A stretch of DNA of 64,000 bases from Aurantimonas aggregata (GCF_010500835.1 NZ_JAAAMJ010000015.1:38743-102742), one strand, 5' to 3'. Counted from the first letter of the stretch, positions 37,448-47,542 are shown. Notes: a model not told the origin generated them from the sequence alone. Made by a program: numbers and translations.

Positions 37448-38755
37448 TCAGAGGATGAAGCGCGACAGGTCGACGTTTCCGGCGATACCGTCCAGCGCCT
37501 TGTGGACATAGGCGGCATCGACCCGATAGCTCTCGCCGCCCTTGTCGGGCGCCTCGAACGAGATGTCGTCGAGCACCCGCTCCATCACCGTCTGCAGCCG
37601 CCGTGCGCCGATATTCTCGATCGAGCCGTTGAGCGAGACCGCGAGGTCGGCGATGGCGTCGATGGCGTCGTCGGTGATCTCCAGGTCGACGTTCTCGGTC
37701 TTCATCAGCGCGACGTACTGCTTGATCAGCGAGGCCTCGGTTTCGGTGAGGATGCGGCGGAAATCCTCCTTGGTCAGCGCCCGCAGCTCGACGCGGATCG
37801 GCAGGCGGCCCTGCAGCTCCGGCAACAGGTCCGACGGCTTGGAGACGTGGAACGCGCCCGAGGCGATGAACAGGATGTGATCGGTCTTCACCGGCCCGTG
37901 CTTGGTCGCGACCGTCGTGCCCTCCACCAACGGCAGCAGGTCGCGCTGCACGCCTTCGCGGGAAACGCCGGCGCCGCCATGGCCGTCCTTGTTCGCCACC
38001 TTGTCGATCTCGTCGAGGAACACGATGCCGTTGTTCTCGACCGCCGAGACCGCCTCGCGGACCAGTTGCTCCTGGTCGAGCAGCTTGTCGGATTCCTCGC
38101 CGATCAGCAGCTCGTAGCTCTCCTTGACGCTGGTCCGGCGCTGCTTGGTGCGCTGGCCGCCCATCTTGCCGAACATTTCGGACAGGTTGAGCACGCCGAT
38201 ATTGGCGCCCGGCATGCCGGGGATCTCCATGCCGCCCATCGGGTTGCCGGAATCGGCGATCTCGATGTCGATCTCCTTGTCGTCGAGTTCGCCGGAGCGC
38301 AGCTTCTTGCGGAAGGAATCGCGCGTCGCCGGCGAGGCGGTCTTGCCGACCAGCGCGTCGAGGACGCGCTCTTCAGCGCCCTGATGGGCTTTCGCCTTGA
38401 CCTCCTCGCGTTTCTTCTCGCGGACCAGGCCGATGCCGATCTCGACCAGGTCGCGGATGATCTGCTCGACGTCACGGCCAACATAGCCGACCTCGGTGAA
38501 CTTGGTCGCCTCGACCTTGATGAAGGGCGCCCCGGCGAGCCGGGCGAGACGGCGGGAGATCTCGGTCTTGCCGACGCCGGTGGGTCCGATCATCAGGATG
38601 TTCTTCGGCATCACCTCTTCGCGCAGCGAGCCTTCCAGCTGCTGCCGGCGCCAGCGGTTGCGCAACGCGACGGCGACCGCGCGCTTGGCGTCTTTCTGGC
38701 CGATGATGTGCCGATCGAGTTCGGAAACGATCTCGCGGGGGGAAAAATCTGACAT
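37448..38755 (-). CDS. hslU: ATP-dependent protease ATPase subunit HslU
   Basis: AAA+ unfoldase for HslV peptidase; cytosolic. 435 residues. GPTGVGKT (57-64) Walker [13 protein letters not shown]alker B, a middle I-domain with ERVLDALVG and [20 protein letters not shown], and the C-terminal RFIL tail that docks into HslV. It normally forms one operon with hslV, but here hslV lies 8.1 kb away on the opposite strand and hslU has its own terminator. Confidence 0.98.
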   Translation of the reverse strand: MSDFSPREIVSELDRHIIGQKDAKRAVAVALRNRWRRQQLEGSLREEVMPKNILMIGPTGVGKTEISRRLARLAGAPFIKVEATKFTEVGYVGRDVEQIIRDLVEIGIGLVREKKREEVKAKAHQGAEERVLDALVGKTASPATRDSFRKKLRSGELDDKEIDIEIADSGNPMGGMEIPGMPGANIGVLNLSEMFGKMGGQRTKQRRTSVKESYELLIGEESDKLLDQEQLVREAVSAVENNGIVFLDEIDKVANKDGHGGAGVSREGVQRDLLPLVEGTTVATKHGPVKTDHILFIASGAFHVSKPSDLLPELQGRLPIRVELRALTKEDFRRILTETEASLIKQYVALMKTENVDLEITDDAIDAIADLAVSLNGSIENIGARRLQTVMERVLDDISFEAPDKGGESYRVDAAYVHKALDGIAGNVDLSRFIL

Positions 38756-38988
38756 GGATATCTTCTTTTCGGGGGGTGCCGCCCCGTGTCGGCGGCCAAT
38801 CGGTCGGCGCCAGCTTCAAGCGCCTCGCCGCTAGATGGGTGTCCCGGCCGGCGGCTGCCACCCCGGTGGCCACGACCGGGTGCGGCTCCCCGGCAAGGGT
38901 TCAATCTCGCCGGGATTGCGGCCACAATGGCGAGGACCCGAATCGCGGTCGAATCGACGGGACAACTGGATCGGATAGCGAGCACGGC

Positions 38989-39798
38989 ATGCCGTCTGGA
39001 ATGCGCGGGGACAACAGCAATGAAAGCTTGGACGAGGGCCGCGGTGAAAGCCGCGCGGCCTGCTCGCCACCCCTGCGGATCGCCGGCATGAACGGCGCCC
39101 TGGCGCGTCTTGCCGCCTTTGCGGCGGACTGGGACGAGCCGCTGCTGCACCAGCTTCTCGACGACGTCGCCGGCGATTACGGGTTCTCGCACGCGGCAGC
39201 GCTGGCCATGCCCTCCACCGACGATGGCGGCACGGCGACGCGGTTCCTGTTCGGCAACTGGTCGGACGGCTTCGTGCGCAGCTACGATCAGCTCGGGCTG
39301 CATCGCTTCAAGCTGGTGGTGGGCGCGCTGAAGACCGATCCGATGCCCTTCGTCTGGGACATCGACACGCTGTACGGCGCCGACGAGCCCGACCCCAGCC
39401 CGGCCGCCCGGATGCTGCTCGCCGAATCCTGTCTCGCCGGGGCGCTGTTTCCGGTGCACGGGCTGACCGCCTTCAACGGCGCGCTGTCGCTGGCCGGAGC
39501 GAAACCCGACGTCTCGGCGCAGGCGCTGCGCGAGCTGCATGTCTTCGCCTTCGCGCTTTTCGGCATGCTGGCGGCGGCCCGCTTCGAGGAAAATCGCCGC
39601 AACAATCCGCTGTCGGGGCGCGAACGCGACTGCCTGAAGCTGGCGATGCTGGGCAAGACCTCCTCGGAGATCGGCCTCATCCTGTCCCTGTCGGAATACA
39701 CGATCTCGCAATATCTGACCGCGGCGCAGCGCAAGATGAACGCCTCCAACCGAACCCATGCCGTCGCCCTCGCCGCGCAGCTCGGCTATCTGTCCTGA
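38989..39798 (+). CDS. LuxR-family regulator with autoinducer-binding-like domain
   Basis: 269 residues. The N-terminal portion (about 40-190) resembles an autoinducer-binding domain (FAADWDEPLLHQLLDDVAGDYGFSHAAALAMPS ... VWDIDTLYG, then FPVHGLTAFNGALSLAG). The C-terminal LuxR HTH is PLSGRERDCLKLAMLGKTSSEIGLILSLSEYTISQYLTAAQRKM. No luxI-type synthase is visible nearby, so it may be a solo regulator. The start is uncertain: ATG 38989, 39001 and 39088 are in frame and none has a strong ribosome site. Lies between hslU and alkB. Confidence 0.75.
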   Translation: MPSGMRGDNSNESLDEGRGESRAACSPPLRIAGMNGALARLAAFAADWDEPLLHQLLDDVAGDYGFSHAAALAMPSTDDGGTATRFLFGNWSDGFVRSYDQLGLHRFKLVVGALKTDPMPFVWDIDTLYGADEPDPSPAARMLLAESCLAGALFPVHGLTAFNGALSLAGAKPDVSAQALRELHVFAFALFGMLAAARFEENRRNNPLSGRERDCLKLAMLGKTSSEIGLILSLSEYTISQYLTAAQRKMNASNRTHAVALAAQLGYLS

Positions 39799-39826
39799 CC
39801 GGTTCGGCAGCCATGGGGCCGCAAAC

Positions 39827-40441
39827 TTGAACGTGCTGCCCAAAGGCGTCCGGCACATGCCCGGGCATCTGGACCGCGAGGCGCAGATCGCGCTGCTGGA
39901 CAGCATCCGCGCGGTGGTGGCTGAGGCACCGCTCTATGACCCGGAAATGCCCCGGACCGGCAAGAAGCTGTCGGTGCGCATGACCAATTGCGGTCCGCTC
40001 GGCTGGGTCGCCGACCGCAACGGCTATCGCTACCAGCCGAACCACCCGGTCACCGGCGCGCCCTGGCCGGCCATGCCGGCCTCGCTGCTGGCGCTGTGGG
40101 AGGAGGTTTCGGCCTACGACCATCCGCCGGAGGCCTGCCTGATCAATTTCTACGCCGAGACCGCGAAGATGGGCCTCCACCAGGACCGCGACGAGAAGGA
40201 TTTCGCGGCGCCCGTAGTGTCGATCTCGCTCGGCGACGACTGCCTGTTCCGCATCGGCGAGACGACGCGGGGCGGGCGAACGACCTCGCTGCGGCTGGGC
40301 TCCGGCGACGTTGTCATCCTCGGCGGCGAAGGGCGGCTCTGCCATCACGGCGTCGACCGGATCTACCCGGCGACCTCGACGCTCCTGAAGAATGGCGGCC
40401 GGATCAACCTGACGCTGCGCCGGGTGACCGTTCCGGGCTGA
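39827..40441 (+). CDS. alkB: Alpha-ketoglutarate-dependent dioxygenase AlkB
   Basis: Fe(II)/2-oxoglutarate demethylase repairing alkylated nucleic acid bases. 204 residues. LPKGVRHMPGHLDREAQ start block, LHQDRDEKDFAAPVVSISLGDDCLFRIG (HxD iron ligands), CHHGVDRI (third His) and RINLTLRRV (2-oxoglutarate Arg). Start is uncertain: TTG 39827 has GGGG upstream and gives MNVLPKGVRH, close to relatives; ATG 39857 would cut part of the conserved start. Immediately downstream of the LuxR gene. Confidence 0.88.
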   Translation: MNVLPKGVRHMPGHLDREAQIALLDSIRAVVAEAPLYDPEMPRTGKKLSVRMTNCGPLGWVADRNGYRYQPNHPVTGAPWPAMPASLLALWEEVSAYDHPPEACLINFYAETAKMGLHQDRDEKDFAAPVVSISLGDDCLFRIGETTRGGRTTSLRLGSGDVVILGGEGRLCHHGVDRIYPATSTLLKNGGRINLTLRRVTVPG

Positions 40442-40475
40442 TCGGCCGGCCGATCGCGGAGCGCGTCCGCTGCGC

Positions 40476-41438
40476 TCAGATCTTGCGCAGCGCCACCTGT
40501 TCGATGAGGTGGTTCGGGCCCTTGCGCAGGATCAGGTCGGCGCGCGGCCGGGTCGGCAGGATGTTCTCGTAGAGGTTCTTGCCGTTGATGTCCCGCCACA
40601 GCGCCTCGGCGATAGCCAGTGCCTCGTCCTCGGGGATCTGCGAGTAGCGGTGGAAGAACGAATCCGCCTCGCGGAAGGCGGTTTCGCGCAGCCGCATGAA
40701 CCGTTCGACATACCAGCGGCGGATTTCCGCCTCGTCGGCGTCGATATAGATCGAATGATCGAAGAAGTCGGAGACGAACGGCACCGCCTTGCCGTCCTTC
40801 GGCATCTCGCGCACCTGCAGGACGTTCAGCCCCTCGAAGATCAATATGTCCGGCCGGTCGATGGTGATCCGCTGGCCGGGCACGACGTCGTAGACGAAAT
40901 GCGAATAGACCGGCGCCTCGACGCGCGGCCGGCCAGCCTTGATGTCGGAGAGGAAGCGCAGGATCGACCCGACGTCGTAGCTCTCCGGAAAGCCCTTGCG
41001 CTGCATCAGCCCCTCGGCCTCCAGCACGGCATTCGGATAGAGGAAGCCGTCGGTGGTGACGAGATCGACCTTGGGGGAGGAGGGCCAGCGGGCCAGGAGC
41101 TCCTTCAGGATGCGCGCCGTGGTCGACTTGCCGACCGCCACCGAGCCGGCGATGCCGATGATGAAGGGCGTCTTCTGCACCGTCGCGCCGCCCGACAGGA
41201 AGCTCTGGCGCTGGCGAAACAGCAGCTGCGAGGATTCGACATGGGCGTAGAGCAGGCGCGACACCGCCAGGTAGATCCGCGCCACCTCGTCGAGATCGAC
41301 CGGATCGCCGATCGAGCGCAGCCGGCGGACCTCGTCCTCGGTCAGCGTCATCGGCGCATCGGCCCGGAACTTCGCCCATTCCGCCGCGGTGAAGACGCGG
41401 TAGGGAGAAAATTTCGAGGGGGTCAGCTGGTCCATCAT
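40476..41438 (-). CDS. coaA: Type I pantothenate kinase
   Basis: First committed step of CoA synthesis. 320 residues. [14 protein letters not shown] (P-loop), [45 protein letters not shown] and [11 protein letters not shown] are CoaA signatures. Its ATG 41438 overlaps the hisE stop, so it is translated with the his genes, a usual rhizobial arrangement (hisE-coaA). Confidence 0.96.
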   Translation of the reverse strand: MMDQLTPSKFSPYRVFTAAEWAKFRADAPMTLTEDEVRRLRSIGDPVDLDEVARIYLAVSRLLYAHVESSQLLFRQRQSFLSGGATVQKTPFIIGIAGSVAVGKSTTARILKELLARWPSSPKVDLVTTDGFLYPNAVLEAEGLMQRKGFPESYDVGSILRFLSDIKAGRPRVEAPVYSHFVYDVVPGQRITIDRPDILIFEGLNVLQVREMPKDGKAVPFVSDFFDHSIYIDADEAEIRRWYVERFMRLRETAFREADSFFHRYSQIPEDEALAIAEALWRDINGKNLYENILPTRPRADLILRKGPNHLIEQVALRKI

Positions 41439-41782
41439 TCGCTGGACGTACCGGCCTTGGGCGTGCCCGGCCGGGCAGCCTTTTCGGCGATGCCGCTCTG
41501 GCTGGTGCGGCGCCCGAGCTCGGCCATGACGTCGGCGAGCGGGATCTGCCGGACCTGCAGCAGCACGACGAGGTGATAGAGCAGGTCGGCGCTTTCCGCG
41601 ACGAGGCTCGCATCGTCCTCGGCGACGGCGGCGATCACCGTTTCGCTCGCCTCCTCGCCGAGCTTCTTGGCGACGTGCTTTGCGCCGCGCGCCGCCAGCG
41701 TCGCCGTGTAGGACGCCTGCGTGTCACCGGATGCGATCCGCGCGGCGACGATGGTCTCGAGATCGGCGAGGGTGAACTGCAA
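41435..41782 (-). CDS. hisE: Phosphoribosyl-ATP pyrophosphohydrolase
   Basis: Second step of histidine synthesis. 115 residues, all-alpha MazG-like fold: [52 protein letters not shown] with the metal-binding ExxE...ExxD-like pattern. TTG 41782 is the best start (AAAGG about 8 bases upstream); no ATG fits the family N-terminus. 28 bases downstream of hisF; its stop overlaps coaA. Confidence 0.92.
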   Translation of the reverse strand: MQFTLADLETIVAARIASGDTQASYTATLAARGAKHVAKKLGEEASETVIAAVAEDDASLVAESADLLYHLVVLLQVRQIPLADVMAELGRRTSQSGIAEKAARPGTPKAGTSSE

Positions 41783-41810
41783 GCTGCAAGCCTTTCGATG
41801 AGCCGGGCGA

Positions 41811-42617
41811 TCAGCTCCGATGGACGGACGCCTGGAAAGCCGGATCGAGCCGCATCGGGATGCCGGCCTGTGCCATGTGGGCCTTGGCCTCGGCGATCGT
41901 GTGGGTGCCGAAATGGAAGATCGAGGCGGCGAGCACGGCCGCCGCATGGCCGTCGCGCACGCCCGCGACCAGATGGTCGAGCGTGCCGACCCCGCCCGAG
42001 GCGATGACAGGCACGGCGACGGCGTCGGCGACGGCGCGGGTGAGGTCGATGTCGAAGCCGGACTTGGTGCCGTCGCGGTCCATCGAGGTCAGCAGGATCT
42101 CGCCGGCCCCGAGCGAAACGACACGGCGGGCGAACTCGACCGCGTCGATGCCCGTTGCGGTGCGGCCGCCATGGGTGAAGATTTCCCAGCGCGGCGCCGC
42201 CTCGGTGCCGGCGACGCGCCGCGCGTCGATGGCGACGACGATGCACTGGTCGCCGAATTTGTGCGCCGCCTCGGCGACGAGTTCGGGGCGCAGCACCGCG
42301 GCGGTGTTGATCGACACCTTGTCGGCACCGGCCAGCAGCAGGCGGCGCACGTCCGCGACGGTGCGCACGCCGCCGCCGACGGTGACCGGCATGAAGCACT
42401 GCTCGGCCGTCCGGGAGACGACGTCGAAGATCGTCTCGCGATTGTCGGAGGAAGCGGTGATGTCGAGGAAGCAGAGCTCGTCGGCGCCGGCGGCGTCATA
42501 GGCGCGCGCCGCCTCGACCGGGTCGCCGGCATCGACCAGGCCCTGGAAATTGACGCCCTTGACCACCCGCCCGTCCTTGACGTCGAGGCAGGGAATGATG
42601 CGTGCCTTGAGGGTCAT
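41811..42617 (-). CDS. hisF: Imidazole glycerol phosphate synthase subunit HisF
   Basis: TIM-barrel cyclase half of the HisHF complex, making IGP and AICAR. 268 residues. [23 protein letters not shown] (catalytic Asp11-like), [36 protein letters not shown] (second catalytic Asp) and [14 protein letters not shown] 42617. The hisA-hisF order is retained but a plus-strand hydrolase separates them, so hisF probably uses its own promoter in 42618-42932. Confidence 0.97.
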   Translation of the reverse strand: MTLKARIIPCLDVKDGRVVKGVNFQGLVDAGDPVEAARAYDAAGADELCFLDITASSDNRETIFDVVSRTAEQCFMPVTVGGGVRTVADVRRLLLAGADKVSINTAAVLRPELVAEAAHKFGDQCIVVAIDARRVAGTEAAPRWEIFTHGGRTATGIDAVEFARRVVSLGAGEILLTSMDRDGTKSGFDIDLTRAVADAVAVPVIASGGVGTLDHLVAGVRDGHAAAVLAASIFHFGTHTIAEAKAHMAQAGIPMRLDPAFQASVHRS

Positions 42618-42932
42618 GGAAAGCGCCTGGTCTGCCGCGGCGCGGCGTGCGCCACGGCGACGGCCCCGGCGGCGCCTTGCTGGCAAAAAGGGTTCGGATC
42701 GGGAACGGGCATCGTCAGGGGCGTCGGCCGTTTGCTGTGCTGGTGCGCGCCTTATGCGACGCCGCGAGGGAACTCGGCAAGAGGCAGCGCGAATCGGCTC
42801 CGGGTGACCGGCCATCGCCGCGGCCTTGCCCAGCCGCGGAAATCGCCTGCCGACTTGCCGGCCAATGCCTGTATAGGCTTGGCGCAACCACCGTCCGGTC
42901 GGACGAAGCAGCCATCAGCAGGAAGCCTGATC
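42618..42932. other. 315-base non-coding gap, divergent between hisF and a hydrolase
   Basis: Presumably holds the hisF promoter and that of the hydrolase. I found no clear palindrome, boxed motif, RNA fold or small ORF with a ribosome site. Confidence 0.5.
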
Positions 42933-43772
42933 GTGACATCGCAAGAGACCCTGGCCACGCGATCGGTCGTCGCCGGCGACCTCACCGTCGCCTATCTCGA
43001 GGCCGGGCCGGCGTCGGGCCTGCCGGTGCTGTGCCTGCACGGTGCGGTGCAGACCAAATCCGTCTGGCGCCCGCAGATCGCCGGCCTTGCGAGCGACTAT
43101 CGCCTGCTGGCGCCGGATCTGCGCGGCCATGGCGAGACGCTGGGCGACACGACGGAAATGTCGGTCGAGAGCCTGGCGGTGGACGCGTTCCGCTTTCTCG
43201 ACGCGCTGGGGGTCGAACGCGCCGCGATCTGCGGTGTCTCGCTGGGCGGCATGGTGGCGCTGGAAATGGCGGCGCAGCGGCCGGAGCGGGTCGCCGCCCT
43301 GGTGCTCGCCGACACGCCGCTGGCGCTGTCGCTCAACGGGCCGCTGCGGGCGGCGCTGGAGTGGCTGGGGCCGCAGCGCATCCTGCCGGCGGCCTTCGCC
43401 GTCCTCGGCCAGCACCGCACGGCGCGGTGGGGCATTGCCGGCGCGAAGAAGATATTCGGCAAGGAATGGGTCGGTGCGGACGCCGAGCGGCATTTCGTCG
43501 ACGGCTTTTCGTCCATGCCGGCCGATGCCGTGGTCGCCGCCTATGCGGCGATCGTCGCGGCCGATCCGGCAGCGATCCGCGCCCTCGACATCGCCTGCCT
43601 CGTCGTCATCGGCCGCCACGAGACGCAGCTGGTCATCGACCACGCCGGCGAGATCGCCCGCCGCATCGGCCGGGCCGAGATCGTCACCGTCGAGGCTGGG
43701 CACGTCTCAAACCTCGACGCGCCGGAGGCGTTCAACGCCGCAGTCAAGTCGTTCCTGGCCGAACTGCCGTAA
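42933..43772 (+). CDS. Alpha/beta-fold hydrolase (3-oxoadipate enol-lactonase-like)
   Basis: 279 residues. LCLHGAVQTKSVWRPQI carries the oxyanion HG, GVSLGGMVAL the nucleophile Ser103, and VEAGHVSNLDAP the catalytic His257. LLAPDLRGHGETLG is typical of PcaD-like and related hydrolases. The acid residue is less clear (IGRHETQ in place of the usual GxxD). Substrate unknown; no aromatic-degradation genes nearby. GTG 42933 with AGGAAG upstream. Inserted opposite to the his operon. Confidence 0.82.
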   Translation: MTSQETLATRSVVAGDLTVAYLEAGPASGLPVLCLHGAVQTKSVWRPQIAGLASDYRLLAPDLRGHGETLGDTTEMSVESLAVDAFRFLDALGVERAAICGVSLGGMVALEMAAQRPERVAALVLADTPLALSLNGPLRAALEWLGPQRILPAAFAVLGQHRTARWGIAGAKKIFGKEWVGADAERHFVDGFSSMPADAVVAAYAAIVAADPAAIRALDIACLVVIGRHETQLVIDHAGEIARRIGRAEIVTVEAGHVSNLDAPEAFNAAVKSFLAELP

Positions 43773-43797
43773 CAGTCGGCGCTCGGTGGTGCTGCTC

Positions 43798-44538
43798 TCA
43801 GCCCGCGGCGCTAAGCACGCGCAGCGCCTCGGCGGCGTCGATCCGGCCGTCATAGAGCGCCCGCCCGGAGATCGCGCCCTCGAGCAGCTGCGCGTCCGGC
43901 ATGGTGAGCCGCGCCACGTCGGCGATCGAGGCGAGGCCGCCCGAGGCGATCACCGGGATCGACACGGCACCGGCGAGGTCGATCGTCGCCTCCCAGTTGA
44001 TGCCCGCCAGGATCCCGTCGCGGTCGACATCGGTGTAGATGATCGCCGCGACGCCGGCGTCCTCGAACTGGCGGGCAAGGTCGACCGCGGTCAGCTGCGA
44101 GGTCTCCGCCCAGCCTTCGACCGCCACCTTGCCGCCCTTGGCGTCGATGCCGACGGCGATGCGGCCGGGAAAGCGCTTCGCCGCTTGCCTGACGAGCTCG
44201 GGGTCGCGCACCGCGACGGTGCCGAGGATCACCCGCGACAGGCCCTTGTCGAGCCAGGCTTCGATGTCGGCCATGGTCCTTATGCCGCCGCCGAGCTGCA
44301 CGCGCATGGTGCTGCCGACCGCCGCGATGATCGCGTCGACGGCGGCGCCGTTGACCGCCCGGCCCGCGAAGGCGCCGTTGAGATCGACGACATGAAGATG
44401 GGTGAAGCCGGCATCGCGGAACTCACGCGCCTGCGCCGCCGGATCGGCGTTGTAGACCGTCGCCTCTTCCATCAGCCCGAGCTTGAGGCGCACGCAGGCG
44501 CCGTCCTTGAGGTCGATGGCGGGAAAGAGAATGGGCAT
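43798..44538 (-). CDS. hisA: Phosphoribosylformimino-AICAR ribotide isomerase
   Basis: Isomerase of histidine synthesis (ProFAR to PRFAR). 246-residue TIM barrel. [31 protein letters not shown] (catalytic Asp), [32 protein letters not shown] (second catalytic Asp) and [14 protein letters not shown] 44538 follows the family start. Transcribed from hisH with a small membrane-protein gene between. Confidence 0.97.
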   Translation of the reverse strand: MPILFPAIDLKDGACVRLKLGLMEEATVYNADPAAQAREFRDAGFTHLHVVDLNGAFAGRAVNGAAVDAIIAAVGSTMRVQLGGGIRTMADIEAWLDKGLSRVILGTVAVRDPELVRQAAKRFPGRIAVGIDAKGGKVAVEGWAETSQLTAVDLARQFEDAGVAAIIYTDVDRDGILAGINWEATIDLAGAVSIPVIASGGLASIADVARLTMPDAQLLEGAISGRALYDGRIDAAEALRVLSAAG

Positions 44539-44619
44539 GGGCTCTCGCAGAAGGCTCGGGGAGACCGCTTCTTCCACCATGAAGCCCGTCCGGCAAGCCC
44601 GGATGCGTCGTCCGCCTGC

Positions 44620-44835
44620 CTACCGGTCGCGCCGGTTGCGGGCGCGGAGGCGTGGCGCGATGATCCAGGCGATCGGCGCGGCGAGGACGAAGCTCGCCAC
44701 CACGACGACCGGGATGATGTACGGCCAGGCCTCGGAGATCTCCGGGAAGCTCAGCACCAGGATGATGCCGAAGCCGAAGATCACGGCGTTGATCATGCCG
44801 TAGAGCAGCATCGCGATTCGGAAACGTGTCGACAT
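44620..44835 (-). CDS. Small two-helix membrane protein of unknown function
   Basis: 71 residues: MSTRFRIAMLLYGMINAVI begins the first hydrophobic segment (about 7-30), the second is about 37-60, and a basic tail RLRARNRRDR ends it. The polarity suggests a C-in arrangement. It occupies the hisH-hisA gap, where rhizobial genomes often carry a small uncharacterized membrane gene. No motif suggests a function. Confidence 0.65.
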   Translation of the reverse strand: MSTRFRIAMLLYGMINAVIFGFGIILVLSFPEISEAWPYIIPVVVVASFVLAAPIAWIIAPRLRARNRRDR

Positions 44836-44935
44836 GCCTGGCCTCGGCGTCAGGAGGGATTCGCCCTACCCCGATACCGCGCCTGCCGACCCGGCGGATT
44901 GACCTGAATCATGTGGCGGCTGCCGATCCGGCGTC

Positions 44936-45589
44936 CTAGGGCTTCCATTTCAGGAAATTGCCGATCAGCGCGAGGCCGAGCGCCTGGCTCTTTTCCGGAT
45001 GGAACTGCGTGCCGGCCTTGTTGCCGCTTGCGACGATCGCCGTGACCTCGCCGCCATATTCGGCGCCCGCCAGAATGTCGGCCTCGTTCTCGGCGACGAG
45101 GTGGTAGGAGTGGACGAAATAGGCGTGCAGCCCCGCCTCGCCGGTGGGAATGCCGGCGAGCAGCGCATGATCGCGATGCGCCTTGATGGTGTTCCAGCCG
45201 ATCTGCGGCACCTTCAGCGCCGGGTCCGACGGCGTGATGTGGACGACGTCGCCGGGGATCCAGCCGAAGCCTTGCGTGACGGCCTTCTCGTGGCCGCGCG
45301 AGGCCATCAGCTGCATGCCGACGCAGATCCCGAGAAACGGTTTCGCCTGGGCTTCGACCGCCTCGCGCAGCGCTTCGGTCAGGCCCGGCACCGCGTCGAT
45401 GCCGGCCCGGCAGTCGGCGAAGGCGCCGACGCCCGGCAGCACGATCCGGTCGGCCCGGCGGACCGTCTCGGGATCGTCGGTGAGGATGATCTCGGCGTCG
45501 GCGCCCGCCTCGCTCGCAGCGCGCTCGAAGGCCTTGGCGGCCGAGCGAAGATTGCCGGAGCCGTAGTCGATGATGGCGACTGTCTGCAT
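44936..45589 (-). CDS. hisH: Imidazole glycerol phosphate synthase subunit HisH
   Basis: Class I glutamine amidotransferase supplying ammonia to HisF. 217 residues. [31 protein letters not shown] with nucleophile Cys89, YFVHSYH, and [10 protein letters not shown] with His197 and Glu199 completing the triad. ATG 45589, 3 bases after the DUF2628 stop. Confidence 0.97.
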   Translation of the reverse strand: MQTVAIIDYGSGNLRSAAKAFERAASEAGADAEIILTDDPETVRRADRIVLPGVGAFADCRAGIDAVPGLTEALREAVEAQAKPFLGICVGMQLMASRGHEKAVTQGFGWIPGDVVHITPSDPALKVPQIGWNTIKAHRDHALLAGIPTGEAGLHAYFVHSYHLVAENEADILAGAEYGGEVTAIVASGNKAGTQFHPEKSQALGLALIGNFLKWKP

Positions 45590-45592
45590 GGG

Positions 45593-46075
45593 TCAGCGGG
45601 CCTTCATGGCGTCAAAAAAGCCGCCGGTCGCGGCAGGGCGCGGAGCGCGCGGCGCAGTCTTCCAGGGCGCCTGGGCGAGAACCGGCGCGGGCGCGGCGAT
45701 CGCGGGCCGGGACGTGCCGTAATAGATCAGCTCGGCTTCGGCGCGATCATCGGCGTGGAAGGCGGCTGTCTCGCGCCAGCCCTTGCGGCGGTATTTCGCG
45801 GCGCGCAGGCTCGGCCCCTCCAGCGCGACGATGAGGCCGAGGAGGATCGGCAGCACCGTCCCGGCGAGGCCGAAGCCCTCGACGCTGCCCAGCCAGGCGA
45901 GGCCGAAGCCGGCGACGAGCACGACGACGGCCGAAATCCACAGCCCGTAGCGCAGCAGCCAGAGGAACGGCACCAGCAACGCCCAGACCGAGAACCGGTC
46001 GCGCACGAACACCGCTCTGTCGGTGGTGCCCGACGAGGCCGGCGGCTCGAAGACGATGTAGCGGGTCAGCGCCAT
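45593..46075 (-). CDS. DUF2628 membrane protein in the his operon
   Basis: 160 residues, two to three hydrophobic segments (about 30-60 and 65-87) and a Pro/Ala-rich C-terminal tail. The N-terminal TRYIVFEPP and the KYRRKGWRETAAFHADDRAEAELIYY block are typical of DUF2628 proteins found between hisB and hisH in rhizobia. Tightly spaced with both neighbours (7 and 3 bases), so co-transcribed. No known function. Confidence 0.8.
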   Translation of the reverse strand: MALTRYIVFEPPASSGTTDRAVFVRDRFSVWALLVPFLWLLRYGLWISAVVVLVAGFGLAWLGSVEGFGLAGTVLPILLGLIVALEGPSLRAAKYRRKGWRETAAFHADDRAEAELIYYGTSRPAIAAPAPVLAQAPWKTAPRAPRPAATGGFFDAMKAR

Positions 46076-46082
46076 GGGCCGC

Positions 46083-46691
46083 TCACGCCAGCATGCCCTT
46101 GGTCGAGGGCACGAGGTCGCCCTGGCGCGGATCGATCGCGACGGCGTCGCCCAGTACCCGGGCCACCGCCTTGAAGCAGGTTTCGGCGACGTGGTGGGCG
46201 TTGGTGCCGGTGAGATTGGTGATGTGCAGCGTCACGCCGGCGTTCTGCGCCAGGGCCTGGAAGAACTCCTGCACCAGCTCGGTATCGAAGCTGCCGATCT
46301 TTTCTCGCTGGAAGCGCGCGTCGAAGACCAGGAACGGCCGGCCCGAGACGTCGATCGCCGCGCGGGTCAGGCATTCGTCCATGGCGAGGTCGAGCGAGGC
46401 GTAACGGCGGATGCCGCGGCGCTCGCCGAGCGCCTTTCGGATCGCCTGGCCGAGCGCGATGCCGGTGTCCTCCACCGTGTGGTGGTCGTCGATGTGACGG
46501 TCGCCGTCGGCTTCGATCTCCATGTCGATCAGCGAGTGGCGCGACAGCTGCTCGAGCATGTGGTCGAAGAAGCCGACGCCGGTGGCGATCGTCGAACGGC
46601 CGGTGCCGTCGAGATCGACGCGCACGCGGATCTTCGTCTCGTTGGTCTTGCGCTCGACGACGGCATCGCGCCGCCCGGCTGTCTCGGCCAT
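46083..46691 (-). CDS. hisB: Imidazoleglycerol-phosphate dehydratase
   Basis: Manganese enzyme of histidine synthesis. 202 residues, monofunctional (no phosphatase domain, as usual outside enterics). [32 protein letters not shown] and [15 protein letters not shown]...[14 protein letters not shown] carry the His-rich metal sites. ATG 46691 with GAAGGTGACGTG before it. First gene of hisB-DUF2628-hisH-(small membrane)-hisA; divergent from hslV. Confidence 0.97.
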   Translation of the reverse strand: MAETAGRRDAVVERKTNETKIRVRVDLDGTGRSTIATGVGFFDHMLEQLSRHSLIDMEIEADGDRHIDDHHTVEDTGIALGQAIRKALGERRGIRRYASLDLAMDECLTRAAIDVSGRPFLVFDARFQREKIGSFDTELVQEFFQALAQNAGVTLHITNLTGTNAHHVAETCFKAVARVLGDAVAIDPRQGDLVPSTKGMLA

Positions 46692-46858
46692 CACGTCACC
46701 TTCAAGCGGTTGCGCCCGGCTTCTATCACTCGGCCCGCGTCGATGCCAACTGGCGGGGCCCAACTTGGAAAAACCCGTCCGAGCGCCCACATGCGGCCCG
46801 GATCGGCGACCGCCGCGCCTGTCGGGCGGCGGCCTGCCGGATGAAAGGATCACGAAGA

Positions 46859-47425
46859 ATGAGCATGGAAAGCCACGACCCGGCGACGATGTACGGCACC
46901 ACGATCGTCGCCGTCCGCAAGGGCGGCAAGGTGGTGATCGCCGGCGACGGCCAGGTCTCGCTCGGCAACACGGTGATGAAGGGCAACGCCCGCAAGGTCC
47001 GCCGCATCGGCAAGGGCGGCGAGGTCATCGCCGGCTTCGCCGGGGCGACGGCCGACGCCTTCACCCTGCTGGAGCGGCTCGAGGCCAAGCTCGAGCAGTA
47101 TCCCGACCAGCTGATGCGCGCCTGCGTCGAACTCGCCAAGGACTGGCGCACCGACCGCTATCTGCGCCGGCTGGAGGCGATGATGATCGTTGCGGATCGC
47201 CAGGTGACGCTGACGCTGACCGGCAACGGCGACGTGCTGGAGCCCGAGCATGGCGTCATCGCCATCGGCTCCGGCGGCAATTTCGCCCTGGCCGCGGCGC
47301 GCGCACTGGCCGACACCGAGTACGATGCCGAGGAGATCGCCCGACGCGCCATGAAGATCGCCGGTGAGATCTGCATCTACACCAACGGCAACGTCGTCTT
47401 CGAAAGCCTCGACGAAGCCGCCTGA
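46859..47425 (+). CDS. hslV: ATP-dependent protease peptidase subunit HslV
   Basis: Threonine peptidase of the HslVU complex. 188 residues. A short propeptide ([13 protein letters not shown]) precedes [20 protein letters not shown], whose first Thr becomes the nucleophile after processing; this is common in rhizobial Hsl[18 protein letters not shown] and [14 protein letters not shown] are conserved. Start among ATG 46841, 46859 and 46865 is not certain; 46859 has AAGGA upstream. Followed by a strong terminator, so hslU is not downstream (it lies 8.1 kb left, opposite strand). Confidence 0.96.
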   Translation: MSMESHDPATMYGTTIVAVRKGGKVVIAGDGQVSLGNTVMKGNARKVRRIGKGGEVIAGFAGATADAFTLLERLEAKLEQYPDQLMRACVELAKDWRTDRYLRRLEAMMIVADRQVTLTLTGNGDVLEPEHGVIAIGSGGNFALAAARALADTEYDAEEIARRAMKIAGEICIYTNGNVVFESLDEAA

Positions 47426-47471
47426 GCGGCATGGCCTGACGGCCTTGCCTCTCATTTAAAGACCACCAACG

Positions 47472-47508
47472 AAAAAGGCCCGCGGCGAGGGATCGCCGCG
47501 GGCCTTTT
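47472..47508. terminator. Strong bidirectional terminator between hslV and rpsA
   Basis: GGCCCGCGGCGA and TCGCCGCGGGCC form a 12-bp stem flanked by AAAAA and TTTTG. It serves both convergent genes and abuts a parS site. Confidence 0.85.
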
Positions 47509-47522
47509 GTTTCACGTGGAAC
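47509..47522. promoter_or_regulatory. parS: parS site (one mismatch)
   Basis: GTTTCACGTGGAAC, same variant as the holA-parB copy. It overlaps the T-run end of the terminator. About 21.3 kb right of the candidate origin; rightmost site in the window. Confidence 0.78.
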
Positions 47523-47542
47523 CGGCCGGAGCCGGTTGCCGA

